A stretch of 64,000 nucleotides of DNA from Nocardia sp. BMG111209 (GTDB lineage Bacteria > Actinomycetota > Actinomycetes > Mycobacteriales > Mycobacteriaceae), in assembly GCF_000381925.1 (NCBI RefSeq), contig NZ_KB907307.1, positions 2,790,001 to 2,854,000 of the forward strand. Reading direction: 5' to 3'. This document shows, piece by piece, positions 19,453 through 27,434 of this stretch (positions are counted from its first letter, which is position 1; the number at the start of each line of letters is the position of its first letter). Made by a program: the position numbers and the translations under genes. The notes under the pieces are model-generated. The model searched no databases and was not told where the DNA came from. It was given only the letters and a program-made list of their open reading frames with translations.

Positions 19453-20919
19453 CTACCCCGGCTTGGTGCACACCGATTCTCTTGTGTGCGTGAAGAATTC
19501 GCCGGGATGATGGTATCGGTTGAGTCTCGGTCGCCGGGATGGATCGATGTGGGCCGGTGGGATCCATTGGGTGCGACCGGAATCGGGTTGCCCTACCGTG
19601 GTCATAGTGGTTGTGCTCCACTCCGTCGCTGCTGTTCCGGCGCGGCGGTGGTGAGGCTCGCAGACGAAGGTTAGCTGGTCCGCGTCGGTGGCGCCGCCGG
19701 TGGCCCATTCGGTGCGATGATGAACTTGGCACAGGTAGCCGGGTTTGGTGCAACCCGGGAAGGTACAGCCGATATCGCGGGCGTGCAACACTATTCGCTG
19801 ATCGGCGGAGGCGATCCGCTTGGCGCGACCGAGGTAGAGCGGTCGGCCGTCACGGTGGTCGAACAGGGCCAGGTAATGGTGCGCATGTGATGCCAGCCGC
19901 AGTGCATCCCCGATGGGGAGCATCGCGCCGCCACCGGTGGCCACTGCGGGCCCCGAGACCGAAACCTCCGGGGACGCGGAAACAGTCTGTCCGACAGCAT
20001 CTTCGAGATCCTGCAGGGTCATCGATACGACCACGGTGACCGGCAGGCCACGATGCTGACCCAATCGGCCCGAACCGATGCTGTCACGCAGGATCGCCTT
20101 CAGGGCATCGTGATTGCGCTGCGCGGCGCTACGCGAATCGCGTTGTGCGGCCGCATCATCCGGATCATCGTCGATGATCGGTGTGGCGTCGTCCGGATTC
20201 AGGGCGCCGGGCTTGGCATACTTGGCGAAGATCGCCTCGAGGTACGCTCGCGTTTCCGGGTCGACGGTGGCCGTGCATTTCGACATCAGATCCGGGCCCT
20301 GACGGCTCATCGTGAAGGCTCGTCGGCGAGCACGATCGGCGTCGGTGAAGGTCCCGTCCGGGTTGATCAGCGCCTCCAATTTGTCTGCGACCTTGCGTAA
20401 TTGATCGGGCCGCAACTCCCGGGCATGCTCGGCGAGCATCGCTTCGGCGTCGGCACGGGTCGCATGGTCGACGGTGACCGGCAGGTGGCGGATCACGTCC
20501 CGGATGATCTTCACGTGGGCAGGTGCGATGGCGCCCGCGCTGTGCGCGGCCGCGGTCACCGGCAGTGCAGGGGCGATGGTCTCACCGGTGATGCCGGTAC
20601 GGTGGGCCAGCTCGTCGGCGGCACGCCACCGGGCACGGGCTTCGGCGGGTGTGATGCGCAGACTGTCGGCGAGGGTGTCGATCAGATTGTTCGCCGCGAA
20701 CTCGGTATTCGACCATTGTTCGGCCATCTGGGCAACCCATTCGAGGCCGGCGGCGGGCAACATCCGCACCACGGTTTCCACTCGCCGGATCAGACTCAGG
20801 CGGTCACGATTCGAGAGGGCTCGGGTACACATTGCCGATACCTCGGCGGCAGCGACTTCCAGCGCACGGAGGGCGGTCTCCGTAGCGGGATCATCTACTG
20901 CTCCGAGGCTCGAACGCAT
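19453..20919 (-). CDS. DUF222/HNH endonuclease (13E12 repeat family)
   Basis: The 488-residue protein has a long alpha-helical DUF222 region (about residues 20-320) and a C-terminal HNH nuclease-like site (CTFPGCTKPGYLCQVHH, then CEPHHRR). This is the REP13E12/13E12 family, present in many copies in Mycobacterium, Nocardia and Gordonia genomes, often at variable sites. Its natural substrate is unknown. The tail after the HNH motif is rich in Thr/His/Pro. Start ATG 20919; divergent from the caspase operon. Confidence 0.88.
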   Translation of the reverse strand: MRSSLGAVDDPATETALRALEVAAAEVSAMCTRALSNRDRLSLIRRVETVVRMLPAAGLEWVAQMAEQWSNTEFAANNLIDTLADSLRITPAEARARWRAADELAHRTGITGETIAPALPVTAAAHSAGAIAPAHVKIIRDVIRHLPVTVDHATRADAEAMLAEHARELRPDQLRKVADKLEALINPDGTFTDADRARRRAFTMSRQGPDLMSKCTATVDPETRAYLEAIFAKYAKPGALNPDDATPIIDDDPDDAAAQRDSRSAAQRNHDALKAILRDSIGSGRLGQHRGLPVTVVVSMTLQDLEDAVGQTVSASPEVSVSGPAVATGGGAMLPIGDALRLASHAHHYLALFDHRDGRPLYLGRAKRIASADQRIVLHARDIGCTFPGCTKPGYLCQVHHRTEWATGGATDADQLTFVCEPHHRRAGTAATEWSTTTMTTVGQPDSGRTQWIPPAHIDPSRRPRLNRYHHPGEFFTHTRESVCTKPG

Positions 20920-21186
20920 GTGCCCATTCTACCCCCCAGCAAATCAGACACGCCAGCGAAAAAACCTGTCTGCCAGCACATTCGGGCGTGTCCTTGGAAT
21001 CGATCCGAGGCGACGGTTTCGAGCTGCCGGGCAGACTGCACGATCGCAATGCACCTTCGAATAGGTGCGGAGTGCGTTTCCCTACGTTGTTGTGGCATAC
21101 TAACGTTCGGTTTTACACGCTGATATCTATTATCGTAAATATACCGGACGACCGGTCTCTCATTTATTTGCCGGTCGCTGGCACGA
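20920..21186. promoter_or_regulatory. AT-rich control region upstream of the EACC1-caspase operon
   Basis: The 80 bases around 21090-21170 are markedly AT-rich against the surrounding DNA. TATTAT at 21128-21133 is a good -10 candidate with only a weak -35. TTTACA at 21112-21117 with TAAATA at 21136-21141 is an alternative. The other side of the region carries the promoter of the divergent DUF222 gene. No gene is seen. Confidence 0.4.
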
Positions 21187-21519
21187 ATGGCGTCGAGCGC
21201 ATATCTTCTACGCATGTGGCAATACGCTGTGTGGGGCTTCGTCGGCGCTGCCGCCAATCTCGGAGTCGTATTTCTCGAAGCCGTGCGACGGGTCAAGTCG
21301 TGGCCCTGGGTGCGGCCGCAGGGGCCGGGGGGCGGAATTTATGCAGCCTCGCTCGTCATCCAGTTGGCGGTGGCCACCGTCACCACCGCCGCGCTGGCCA
21401 GCTCCGCCGTTGTTCCCAACGGCCTCGTTGCATTCGGCCTCGGCGCTGCCGCCCCGAGCATCGTCAAGAAAATCGCGTCGTACGCGGAGTCGTTCCTGCC
21501 GAGCGAACAGCACAGGTGA
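21187..21519 (+). CDS. Small two-span membrane protein of the EACC1-caspase operon
   Basis: The 110-residue protein (101 if the ATG at 21214 is used) has a first hydrophobic span (YAVWGFVGAAANLGVVFL), a basic loop (RRVKSWPWVRPQGPGGG), a second span (IYAASLVIQLAVATVTTAAL) continuing into GLVAFGLGAAAPS, and an amphipathic-looking C-terminus (IVKKIASYAESFL). No enzymatic motif is present. Its stop codon overlaps the ribosome-binding site of the EACC1 gene, so the two are co-translated. In view of the operon it may be a membrane effector or an anchor; that is inference. Confidence 0.7.
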   Translation: MASSAYLLRMWQYAVWGFVGAAANLGVVFLEAVRRVKSWPWVRPQGPGGGIYAASLVIQLAVATVTTAALASSAVVPNGLVAFGLGAAAPSIVKKIASYAESFLPSEQHR

Positions 21520-21524
21520 TCGAT

Positions 21525-22100
21525 ATGGATACTCGCCGTCTCGGCCGCCGACTGTTGTCCGGTCTGGCCGGTTCCACTCCGGCCTTCGCGCAACTGCCGG
21601 CTCCCGAACAGCGGACCGTGTCCCGGCGGCTGCTGTCGGCGCTGGCCGGTTCCACACCCGCGTTCACATCGGCGCCGATCGATGAATTTCGTTCTGCGGC
21701 GGCAACTCCCGGTCCCGGGAGCGAGCCCGAGGAGCCGAAGATCGAGCTGAAGATCTATATCGGTAGTCCCACCGGCGTCCTCGAGTTGCAGGAGTGGCTG
21801 AGCGGGCGGCCCGAGGTCACCGTGCGTGCCGTGCCACAGCCGACCGCGGCCGGGGCGATGGGGTCGGGATGGGATTTCCTGTCGGTGCGGAGCGGGACGG
21901 GTGGTCCGCTCGCAGCGGCGATCAGAGCGCTACAACTGTGGATCGAATCTCAGCGCGGCACAATCGAAATCGTGGTCGGAGCGCGGCGCTTCGCGGTCGG
22001 GATGACGAATGCGGCGGTGGTGTTGCCGACGGTCATGGAGGTGGCCCGCGCCCTGGCATCGGCCGAGGAGGAATCGGAGGCCGATGGCTCGGCGCAGTGA
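21525..22100 (+). CDS. Effector-associated constant component (EACC1)-like protein
   Basis: This 191-residue protein resembles the EACC1 domain described by Aravind and colleagues in actinobacterial conflict systems. The pattern is an ELKIYIGS strand, a short helix with LQEWL, a VTVRAVPQP strand, AGAMGSG, then a helix (AIRALQLWI) and EIVVGARRF. The domain covers about residues 65-180. The N-terminal 50 residues are a near-duplicate: RRLLSGLAGSTPAF (8-21) and RRLLSALAGSTPAF (34-47). EACC1 proteins have no known activity and are thought to link effectors to a core. ATG at 21525 uses AGGTGA inside the upstream stop. The 3' end overlaps the first caspase gene by 17 bp. Confidence 0.75.
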   Translation: MDTRRLGRRLLSGLAGSTPAFAQLPAPEQRTVSRRLLSALAGSTPAFTSAPIDEFRSAAATPGPGSEPEEPKIELKIYIGSPTGVLELQEWLSGRPEVTVRAVPQPTAAGAMGSGWDFLSVRSGTGGPLAAAIRALQLWIESQRGTIEIVVGARRFAVGMTNAAVVLPTVMEVARALASAEEESEADGSAQ

Positions 22101-23760
22101 CATCGACTTCGCGAAGTCGCGGGCCATCCTGGTGGGCACCTCGCACTTCACCGCCGGATTCGGGTACAAGCCGGTGCCGGCCGCGGCCCGCAGTCTCGCC
22201 GCGATGCGCGCCACCCTGCGCGGGCCGGGCGGCTGGCCGCGCTCACGGATCACCCGGCTACGCGACAACAGTTGTGTCGGAACGGGTTTCCAGCAGATTG
22301 TCACCCTCATCCACGACACCACCGATGTCCTGATCTTCTACTACGTCGGCCACGGGCAACCGTTGCCGGGCCACGATCTGGGCCTTGCGTATACCGACAC
22401 CAGCGAGGATCCGAAGAAGCGACTCTCGACCTCGTTGTGCCTGAGAGACTTGCGCGAAGAGATACAGCACAACTGTTCGGCCCGGATCAAGATCCTCATC
22501 CTGGACTGCTGCTGCTCGGGTATCGCCGCGGCATACGGTCAAGGCACCGATACTGCGTCCCGGGTCCAGCGAGCCGCCGAACTCACGGGCGAGGGTACCT
22601 ACACCTGGACCGCGTGCGGGCACGGCGAGGACACGTTCTTCGAGAGTGCACCCGGCGGGCTGACCTACTTCACGAAGTTTCTCACCGAAACCGCTCGCGG
22701 CGCTGTCGCACCGGCGACGCTGACCGTCACCGACATCCACCATCGGATGCTCGAGCGGTTCGCGCACACCGAGATACCCGAGGCACCGGTCAAACCCGAA
22801 CCCCGGCTGCGGTTCGAGGGCGCCCCACCCGACACCTTCGCCTTCGTCCGGCCCCGGCCGCGCCGGCGGGCCGTCGTGCTCGCGGGTTCGGTCGCGGCGG
22901 TGGTCATCGCGGCCGTCGTCGTGCTCGTCGTACACCTCGGCAGCGGCCGGACCGTTCCATCCTTCTCCCACGCCGAGCAGATATCGCTGCCGTTCACCGA
23001 TGTCGATGCCCTCGGTGGTGTGGCGGTCGACGGCCGGGGCACGGTGTACGCCATCGACACCGGCCGGGTATCGATCGGCGAGGCCGGCCATGGCAGCGGC
23101 CGGGTGTTGCGGCTCGCACCGGGAGCCATTTCCAGCACCGCCTCATCGTTCGCCGATGCGGAGACCGGCGACCTCCTCCGGGAGGGGCTGGCGGTCGACG
23201 CCGGGGGCGACATCTTCGTCATCGACTCGCGCAACCACCGGGTGCTGCGACAGGCGGCTGGATCCACGACCTTCGCCGCGCTGCCCTTCACCCTCACCAA
23301 ACCTGGCGGCGTGGCGGTCGACGCGCGGGGGGACGTCTACGTCACCGACACGACGGCTGATCGGGTGCTGCGGCTGGCGGTCGGCGGCACCGCCCCTACC
23401 GACGTGTCCGTCTCCGGCCTGACCGCCCCCACCGGCATCGCGGTCGACCCCGCGGGCGACATCTATGTGATCGACTCGAAGCAGAACCGGCTGATGCGGC
23501 TGACCGCGGGATCCTCGACTCCCACTACGGTGCCGGGACTGACCCGTATCGCACCCGACAGTGTGGCGGTCGACGCCGCGGGTGATGTCTTCGTCACGGG
23601 TTACGGCCAGTTGCTGCGCGTGCTCGCCGGGGCGGCGACAGCCGCTACCCTCCCGTTCAGCGGCGCCGCGGCCGCGGTCGCGGTGGCGGTCAACGCCGCC
23701 GGAAACACCCTCTACGTCACCGAGTCCGGCCAGGTGTGGCGGTTCGAGGCGGACCGATGA
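22084..23760 (+). CDS. Transmembrane caspase-like protease with six-bladed NHL propeller (copy 1)
   Basis: This 558-residue protein has an N-terminal caspase (C14) domain, about residues 12-250. His90 is in FYYVGHG, and Cys143 is in LDCCCSG, matching the D-x-C-x-S-G nucleophile motif. An Arg-rich segment (RPRPRRR) precedes one membrane span (about 263-285), so the positive-inside rule puts the protease in the cytoplasm. The C-terminal part holds six blades of the type GVAVDARGDVYVTDTTADRV. These closely resemble the PknD sensor propeller and should lie outside the membrane. It probably works as a sensor-protease. Start ATG 22084 after GGAGG, overlapping EACC1. The next gene starts with an ATGA overlap. 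Confidence 0.85.
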   Translation: MARRSDIDFAKSRAILVGTSHFTAGFGYKPVPAAARSLAAMRATLRGPGGWPRSRITRLRDNSCVGTGFQQIVTLIHDTTDVLIFYYVGHGQPLPGHDLGLAYTDTSEDPKKRLSTSLCLRDLREEIQHNCSARIKILILDCCCSGIAAAYGQGTDTASRVQRAAELTGEGTYTWTACGHGEDTFFESAPGGLTYFTKFLTETARGAVAPATLTVTDIHHRMLERFAHTEIPEAPVKPEPRLRFEGAPPDTFAFVRPRPRRRAVVLAGSVAAVVIAAVVVLVVHLGSGRTVPSFSHAEQISLPFTDVDALGGVAVDGRGTVYAIDTGRVSIGEAGHGSGRVLRLAPGAISSTASSFADAETGDLLREGLAVDAGGDIFVIDSRNHRVLRQAAGSTTFAALPFTLTKPGGVAVDARGDVYVTDTTADRVLRLAVGGTAPTDVSVSGLTAPTGIAVDPAGDIYVIDSKQNRLMRLTAGSSTPTTVPGLTRIAPDSVAVDAAGDVFVTGYGQLLRVLAGAATAATLPFSGAAAAVAVAVNAAGNTLYVTESGQVWRFEADR

Positions 23761-25562
23761 AGGGAACAGCTCTGTCCGACCACACATTCGCCGGATCGCA
23801 CGCGATTCTGATCGGCACGTCGACCTATACGGCCGGATTCGGATCGGCTGCGATGCCGGCCGCGGCCCGCAGCCTCGACGCGATGCGGACCGCGCTGCAG
23901 GGGCCGGGCGGCTGGCCGGAGACTCGAATCACGCAATTGCTCGACGAGAGCTGCGCGGGACCGGCGTATCTGCGGATCACCGAACTGATCCACGACACCA
24001 CCGGCATTCTGATCTTCTACTACGTCGGTCACGGGCTGCCACTGGTGGGTGACGATCTGGGGCTCGCGTGGACCGACACCAGCGAGGACCAGAAGTTACG
24101 GCTCGCAACGTCCTTGCGGGTCAGCCGACTACGGCGGGAGATCCAGTACAACTGCGATGCCGGCGTCAAGATCTTGATCCTCGACTGCTGTTCGTCGGGG
24201 ATCGCCACCAGGTATGCGCTCGGGACCGGCGAGGCGGGGGCCCGCGTGCAGCAGGCCGCGGCACTGCACGGTGAGGGTACCTACACCTGGACCGCCTGCG
24301 GCGACGAGGACACCTTCTTCGAGAGCACACCCGACGGGCTGACGTATTTCACGAAATCCCTCACCCGGACGATGTTCGACGGTATCGCGAGTAAACCCGC
24401 GATGCTGACCGTCACCGATGTCCACAAGGAGATCCTTCGCCGGTACCCGCACATGCCGATGCCGGAGGCAACGGTGAAACCCGAACCGCTGCTGGAGTTT
24501 CGCGGGACCCCGCCGGACGCGTTCCCCTTCGCGCGCAACCTCGCCTTCGGCGCGTCCACCGAATCGGCCGTCCGGGACATCAATTCTACTGTCGCAGAGT
24601 ACGATTCGTTTCCGCCCGCATCACAGCAGCCTGCCGAATCCGAATCCGAATCCGCGGAGCACGTTTCCCGGCGGCGGAAATGGACGTTCGGCACCGGTTC
24701 CACCGTGGCACTCGCCGCAATGGCGATCGTCGTCGTGCTGCTGGCCCACCCGTTCCGGACGGATCCGGCCACCGCGACCGTCGCCGATTCGCCGGGCTCG
24801 CAGGTGGAACTGCCGTTCACCGGGTTGAAACAGCCACGCGGGGTGGCCGTGGCCGCCGACGGCGACGTATATGTCGCCGACACCGGGAACAATCGCCTGC
24901 TGCGGTTGGCAGTGGGTTCCAAAACGCCTGTACCGCTGTCATTTCCGGACAGCGCGGGCAGCCCGGAAGCGGTGGCGGTGGACACCGGCGGCAACCTCTA
25001 CGTCAGTGCCAACGGGGCCGGCGGTGAGATCTTGCGGTATGCGAAAGGTGCCGGTGAACCGACAACACTGGTCACGGGGCTCACCGCGCCGATGCACGGC
25101 ATCACGGTGGACCCCGCCGGCAACATCTACATCCTCACCGGGAGTGACGCCGGTCTGGGCAAAGTGGCGGCCGGCACGTCGAATTCGACGCCGGTATCGG
25201 GCGGGCTGAGTCTGCGCCATCCCTCGGGTGTGGTGGTCGGTGCCACGGGAGACATCTACGTCAGCCAACCGGCAGCCGGCGTGGTTTCACGGCTGGCGGC
25301 GGGATCGCAGGAGTTCGTCGCTCTGACGGCCACCGGCTTCACGGACGGACCGGACGGATTGGCCGTCGACTCCGCCGGTACCGTCTATGCCGCACTCACC
25401 TACCGGCGCGAGCTGTTGCGACTCACTCCGGAATCGACTGTACCCGTGCATATTTCGGTAGTCGGGCAACCCACCGGGATAGCGGCCGGCGCCGATCGCC
25501 GCTTCCTCTACTACACCGATGTGACGAGCAACCGGGTCTGGCGGGTGCCCGCCGATGGCTGA
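23757..25562 (+). CDS. Transmembrane caspase-like protease with six-bladed NHL propeller (copy 2)
   Basis: This 601-residue paralogue of the preceding protein has the same order: caspase domain with His92 (FYYVGHG) and Cys145 (LDCCSSG), a longer cytoplasmic linker (about 265-310) rich in Ser/Glu and ending in RRRK, one span (about 314-335), and six propeller blades. The dyad is intact. Blades three and four (GITVDPAGNIYILT, GVVVGATGDIYVSQ) diverge most, which suggests a different ligand. The ATGA overlap with copy 1 and an 8-bp overlap with copy 3 show a single operon. Confidence 0.85.
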   Translation: MKGTALSDHTFAGSHAILIGTSTYTAGFGSAAMPAAARSLDAMRTALQGPGGWPETRITQLLDESCAGPAYLRITELIHDTTGILIFYYVGHGLPLVGDDLGLAWTDTSEDQKLRLATSLRVSRLRREIQYNCDAGVKILILDCCSSGIATRYALGTGEAGARVQQAAALHGEGTYTWTACGDEDTFFESTPDGLTYFTKSLTRTMFDGIASKPAMLTVTDVHKEILRRYPHMPMPEATVKPEPLLEFRGTPPDAFPFARNLAFGASTESAVRDINSTVAEYDSFPPASQQPAESESESAEHVSRRRKWTFGTGSTVALAAMAIVVVLLAHPFRTDPATATVADSPGSQVELPFTGLKQPRGVAVAADGDVYVADTGNNRLLRLAVGSKTPVPLSFPDSAGSPEAVAVDTGGNLYVSANGAGGEILRYAKGAGEPTTLVTGLTAPMHGITVDPAGNIYILTGSDAGLGKVAAGTSNSTPVSGGLSLRHPSGVVVGATGDIYVSQPAAGVVSRLAAGSQEFVALTATGFTDGPDGLAVDSAGTVYAALTYRRELLRLTPESTVPVHISVVGQPTGIAAGADRRFLYYTDVTSNRVWRVPADG

Positions 25563-27264
25563 TCCGACCTCGCACGCGATCCTGATGGGAACCTCGGTCT
25601 ACACCGCAGGATTCGGATCGGAACCGCTCCCGGCCGCAGCAGGTGGTCTGACCGCGATGCGGGCCGCCCTGCAGGGCCCCGGCGGCTGGCACCCGTCGCA
25701 GATCACCGAGATCCGCGACCGATCCTCCGATCACTCGGTCTTCCGGGAGGTCGTCGAGTCGATCCACGGCACCACCGGCGTGCTGATCTTCTACTACGTC
25801 GGTCACGCACAGCCGCTACCCGGCGACGACCTGGGTCTCGCCTGGACCGACACCAGCGACGATTCCCGGCGGCGACTCGCAACCTCGTTGTCGTTGAACG
25901 AGTTACGAGAGGAGATGCGCCACAATTGCCCGGCCCGAACGATAATCGTCATCCTGGACTGTGACTGTTCCGGTATCGCCACCCGATCTCCGCGCAACCG
26001 GCCCGCTGCGCCCGCCCTGCAGTCCGCGATCCCGGCCGGCACGGGCACCTACATCTGGACCGCGTGCGGTCACAACGAGGATGCGCCGCGGGAAAGCACA
26101 CCGGACGGGCTCCCCTACTTCACGAGATTTCTCGTCGAGACCGTCTTCGACGGAATCATCGACGCCGCTGCGTATCTGACCGTGACCGACATCCACCGCC
26201 GGATCGCCGACCGTTACTCGCACATTCCGCTGCCCGTCGCGCCCGTACCCCGGTTGGAGTACCGCGGCACTCCACCCGATACGTTCGCTTTCACTCGCAA
26301 CCCTGCTTACGTTGCGCCACTGCCCGATCCGGTTCCGGTCGACGGTCACCGGCGTCTGATCGCGGCGGCCGCGGCGGTGGCCGTGCTCGTGGCCGCCGTC
26401 GTGGGGATCGCCGTCCTGCGCGCGGATCGGCACACCGCCCGCCGGCCGACCTCGCTCGTCCCCGGCACACAGTTGCTGCTCCCGTTCAGCGGCCTCAACT
26501 TTCCCATGAGGGTGGCAGTCGACACCGGAGGCAATGTCTATGTCGCCGATGCGGGAAACAACCGAGTGCTGCAATTGCCGGCGGGCAGCTCGGCCCAGAT
26601 CACGCTGCCGATCACCGCTACTCCGCAATCGATCGCGGTCGATGCCGCAGGCGACGTCTTCGTTGCCGACGGGAAGCACGATCGGGTGTTACGACTGGCG
26701 GCGGGCGCCCTCGCGACGACCACACTGCCGATCACCGGCACCCCGACGTCCGTTGCGGTCGACGCCGCAGGCGACGTATACGTGCTCGACATCGCGAGTG
26801 AGACGGTGCTGCGGTTGGCGGCAGGAGCCTCGGCCCCGAGCACGGTGCCGTTCCCACACCTCACCAATCCGGTCGCGGTGGCGGCCGACCCCGCGGGTGA
26901 CGTCTATGTCCTCGACACCGGTGGAGCGTGGACCGACACGGCCGGCCACAGCCACTTCGCGACTCCGGACGCCAACCGCGTGCTGCGGCTGGCGGCCGGG
27001 TCGTCCACGCCGACCACCCTGCCGTTCACCGGGGACGCAGCCCCGAGCAGCACCTTTGTCCTGGCGGTCGACGCTGTCGGCGGCGTCTATGTCGAGGATC
27101 GCGCCGGCAACGGGATCCGGCGCCTGACAGCCGGGGCCTCGACCTCCACCGTGCTGCCGGCGACTTTTGCCGGTGATTCGATCGCTGTCGACGCCACCGG
27201 CGCCGACATCTATGTCGTCGAGCATTACAGCAAGGATGTGTGGCAGCTCGCGATCAAGCACTGA
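25555..27264 (+). CDS. Transmembrane caspase-like protein with NHL propeller, predicted inactive (copy 3)
   Basis: This 569-residue third paralogue has a caspase domain, one span (about 267-289) and six blades. His84 is present (FYYVGHA, with Ala replacing the usual Gly after His). The nucleophile motif reads LDCDCSG: Asp137 stands where copies 1 and 2 have the catalytic Cys (Cys143, Cys145), although cysteines flank it at 136 and 138. The TFFES motif of the others is also changed (APRES). It is probably a pseudo-protease that regulates or partners the active copies, unless a neighbouring Cys substitutes. It is the last gene of the operon. Confidence 0.82.
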   Translation: MADPTSHAILMGTSVYTAGFGSEPLPAAAGGLTAMRAALQGPGGWHPSQITEIRDRSSDHSVFREVVESIHGTTGVLIFYYVGHAQPLPGDDLGLAWTDTSDDSRRRLATSLSLNELREEMRHNCPARTIIVILDCDCSGIATRSPRNRPAAPALQSAIPAGTGTYIWTACGHNEDAPRESTPDGLPYFTRFLVETVFDGIIDAAAYLTVTDIHRRIADRYSHIPLPVAPVPRLEYRGTPPDTFAFTRNPAYVAPLPDPVPVDGHRRLIAAAAAVAVLVAAVVGIAVLRADRHTARRPTSLVPGTQLLLPFSGLNFPMRVAVDTGGNVYVADAGNNRVLQLPAGSSAQITLPITATPQSIAVDAAGDVFVADGKHDRVLRLAAGALATTTLPITGTPTSVAVDAAGDVYVLDIASETVLRLAAGASAPSTVPFPHLTNPVAVAADPAGDVYVLDTGGAWTDTAGHSHFATPDANRVLRLAAGSSTPTTLPFTGDAAPSSTFVLAVDAVGGVYVEDRAGNGIRRLTAGASTSTVLPATFAGDSIAVDATGADIYVVEHYSKDVWQLAIKH

Positions 27265-27434
27265 TCGCAGGGCCGAGTTGGCGCCAACAGCTGATCGACC
27301 CACCGGCGACTGTGCCGCGCGATGATCACCGACCGGAGACTGGGGAGCCGAGCAGACCCCCGAGCGCCGGCGCCGACCGACACCGAGCACCGCTTCGGGG
27401 CGTGGCAGGTCGGACGGCGCCGAGCCGGCGCGAA
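27265..27434. terminator. Convergent intergenic region with a 12-bp palindrome
   Basis: Two operons converge here. GTTGGCGCCAAC at 27277-27288 is a perfect palindrome 12 bases after the stop of caspase copy 3. It is too short a hairpin to be a confident terminator and has no U-tract. No gene is seen in the rest. Confidence 0.35.

Noticed and set aside
21214..21519. Gasdermin-like effector
   Set aside because: The protein is too short, with two plain hydrophobic spans and no gasdermin features. It is kept only as a generic membrane-effector candidate.
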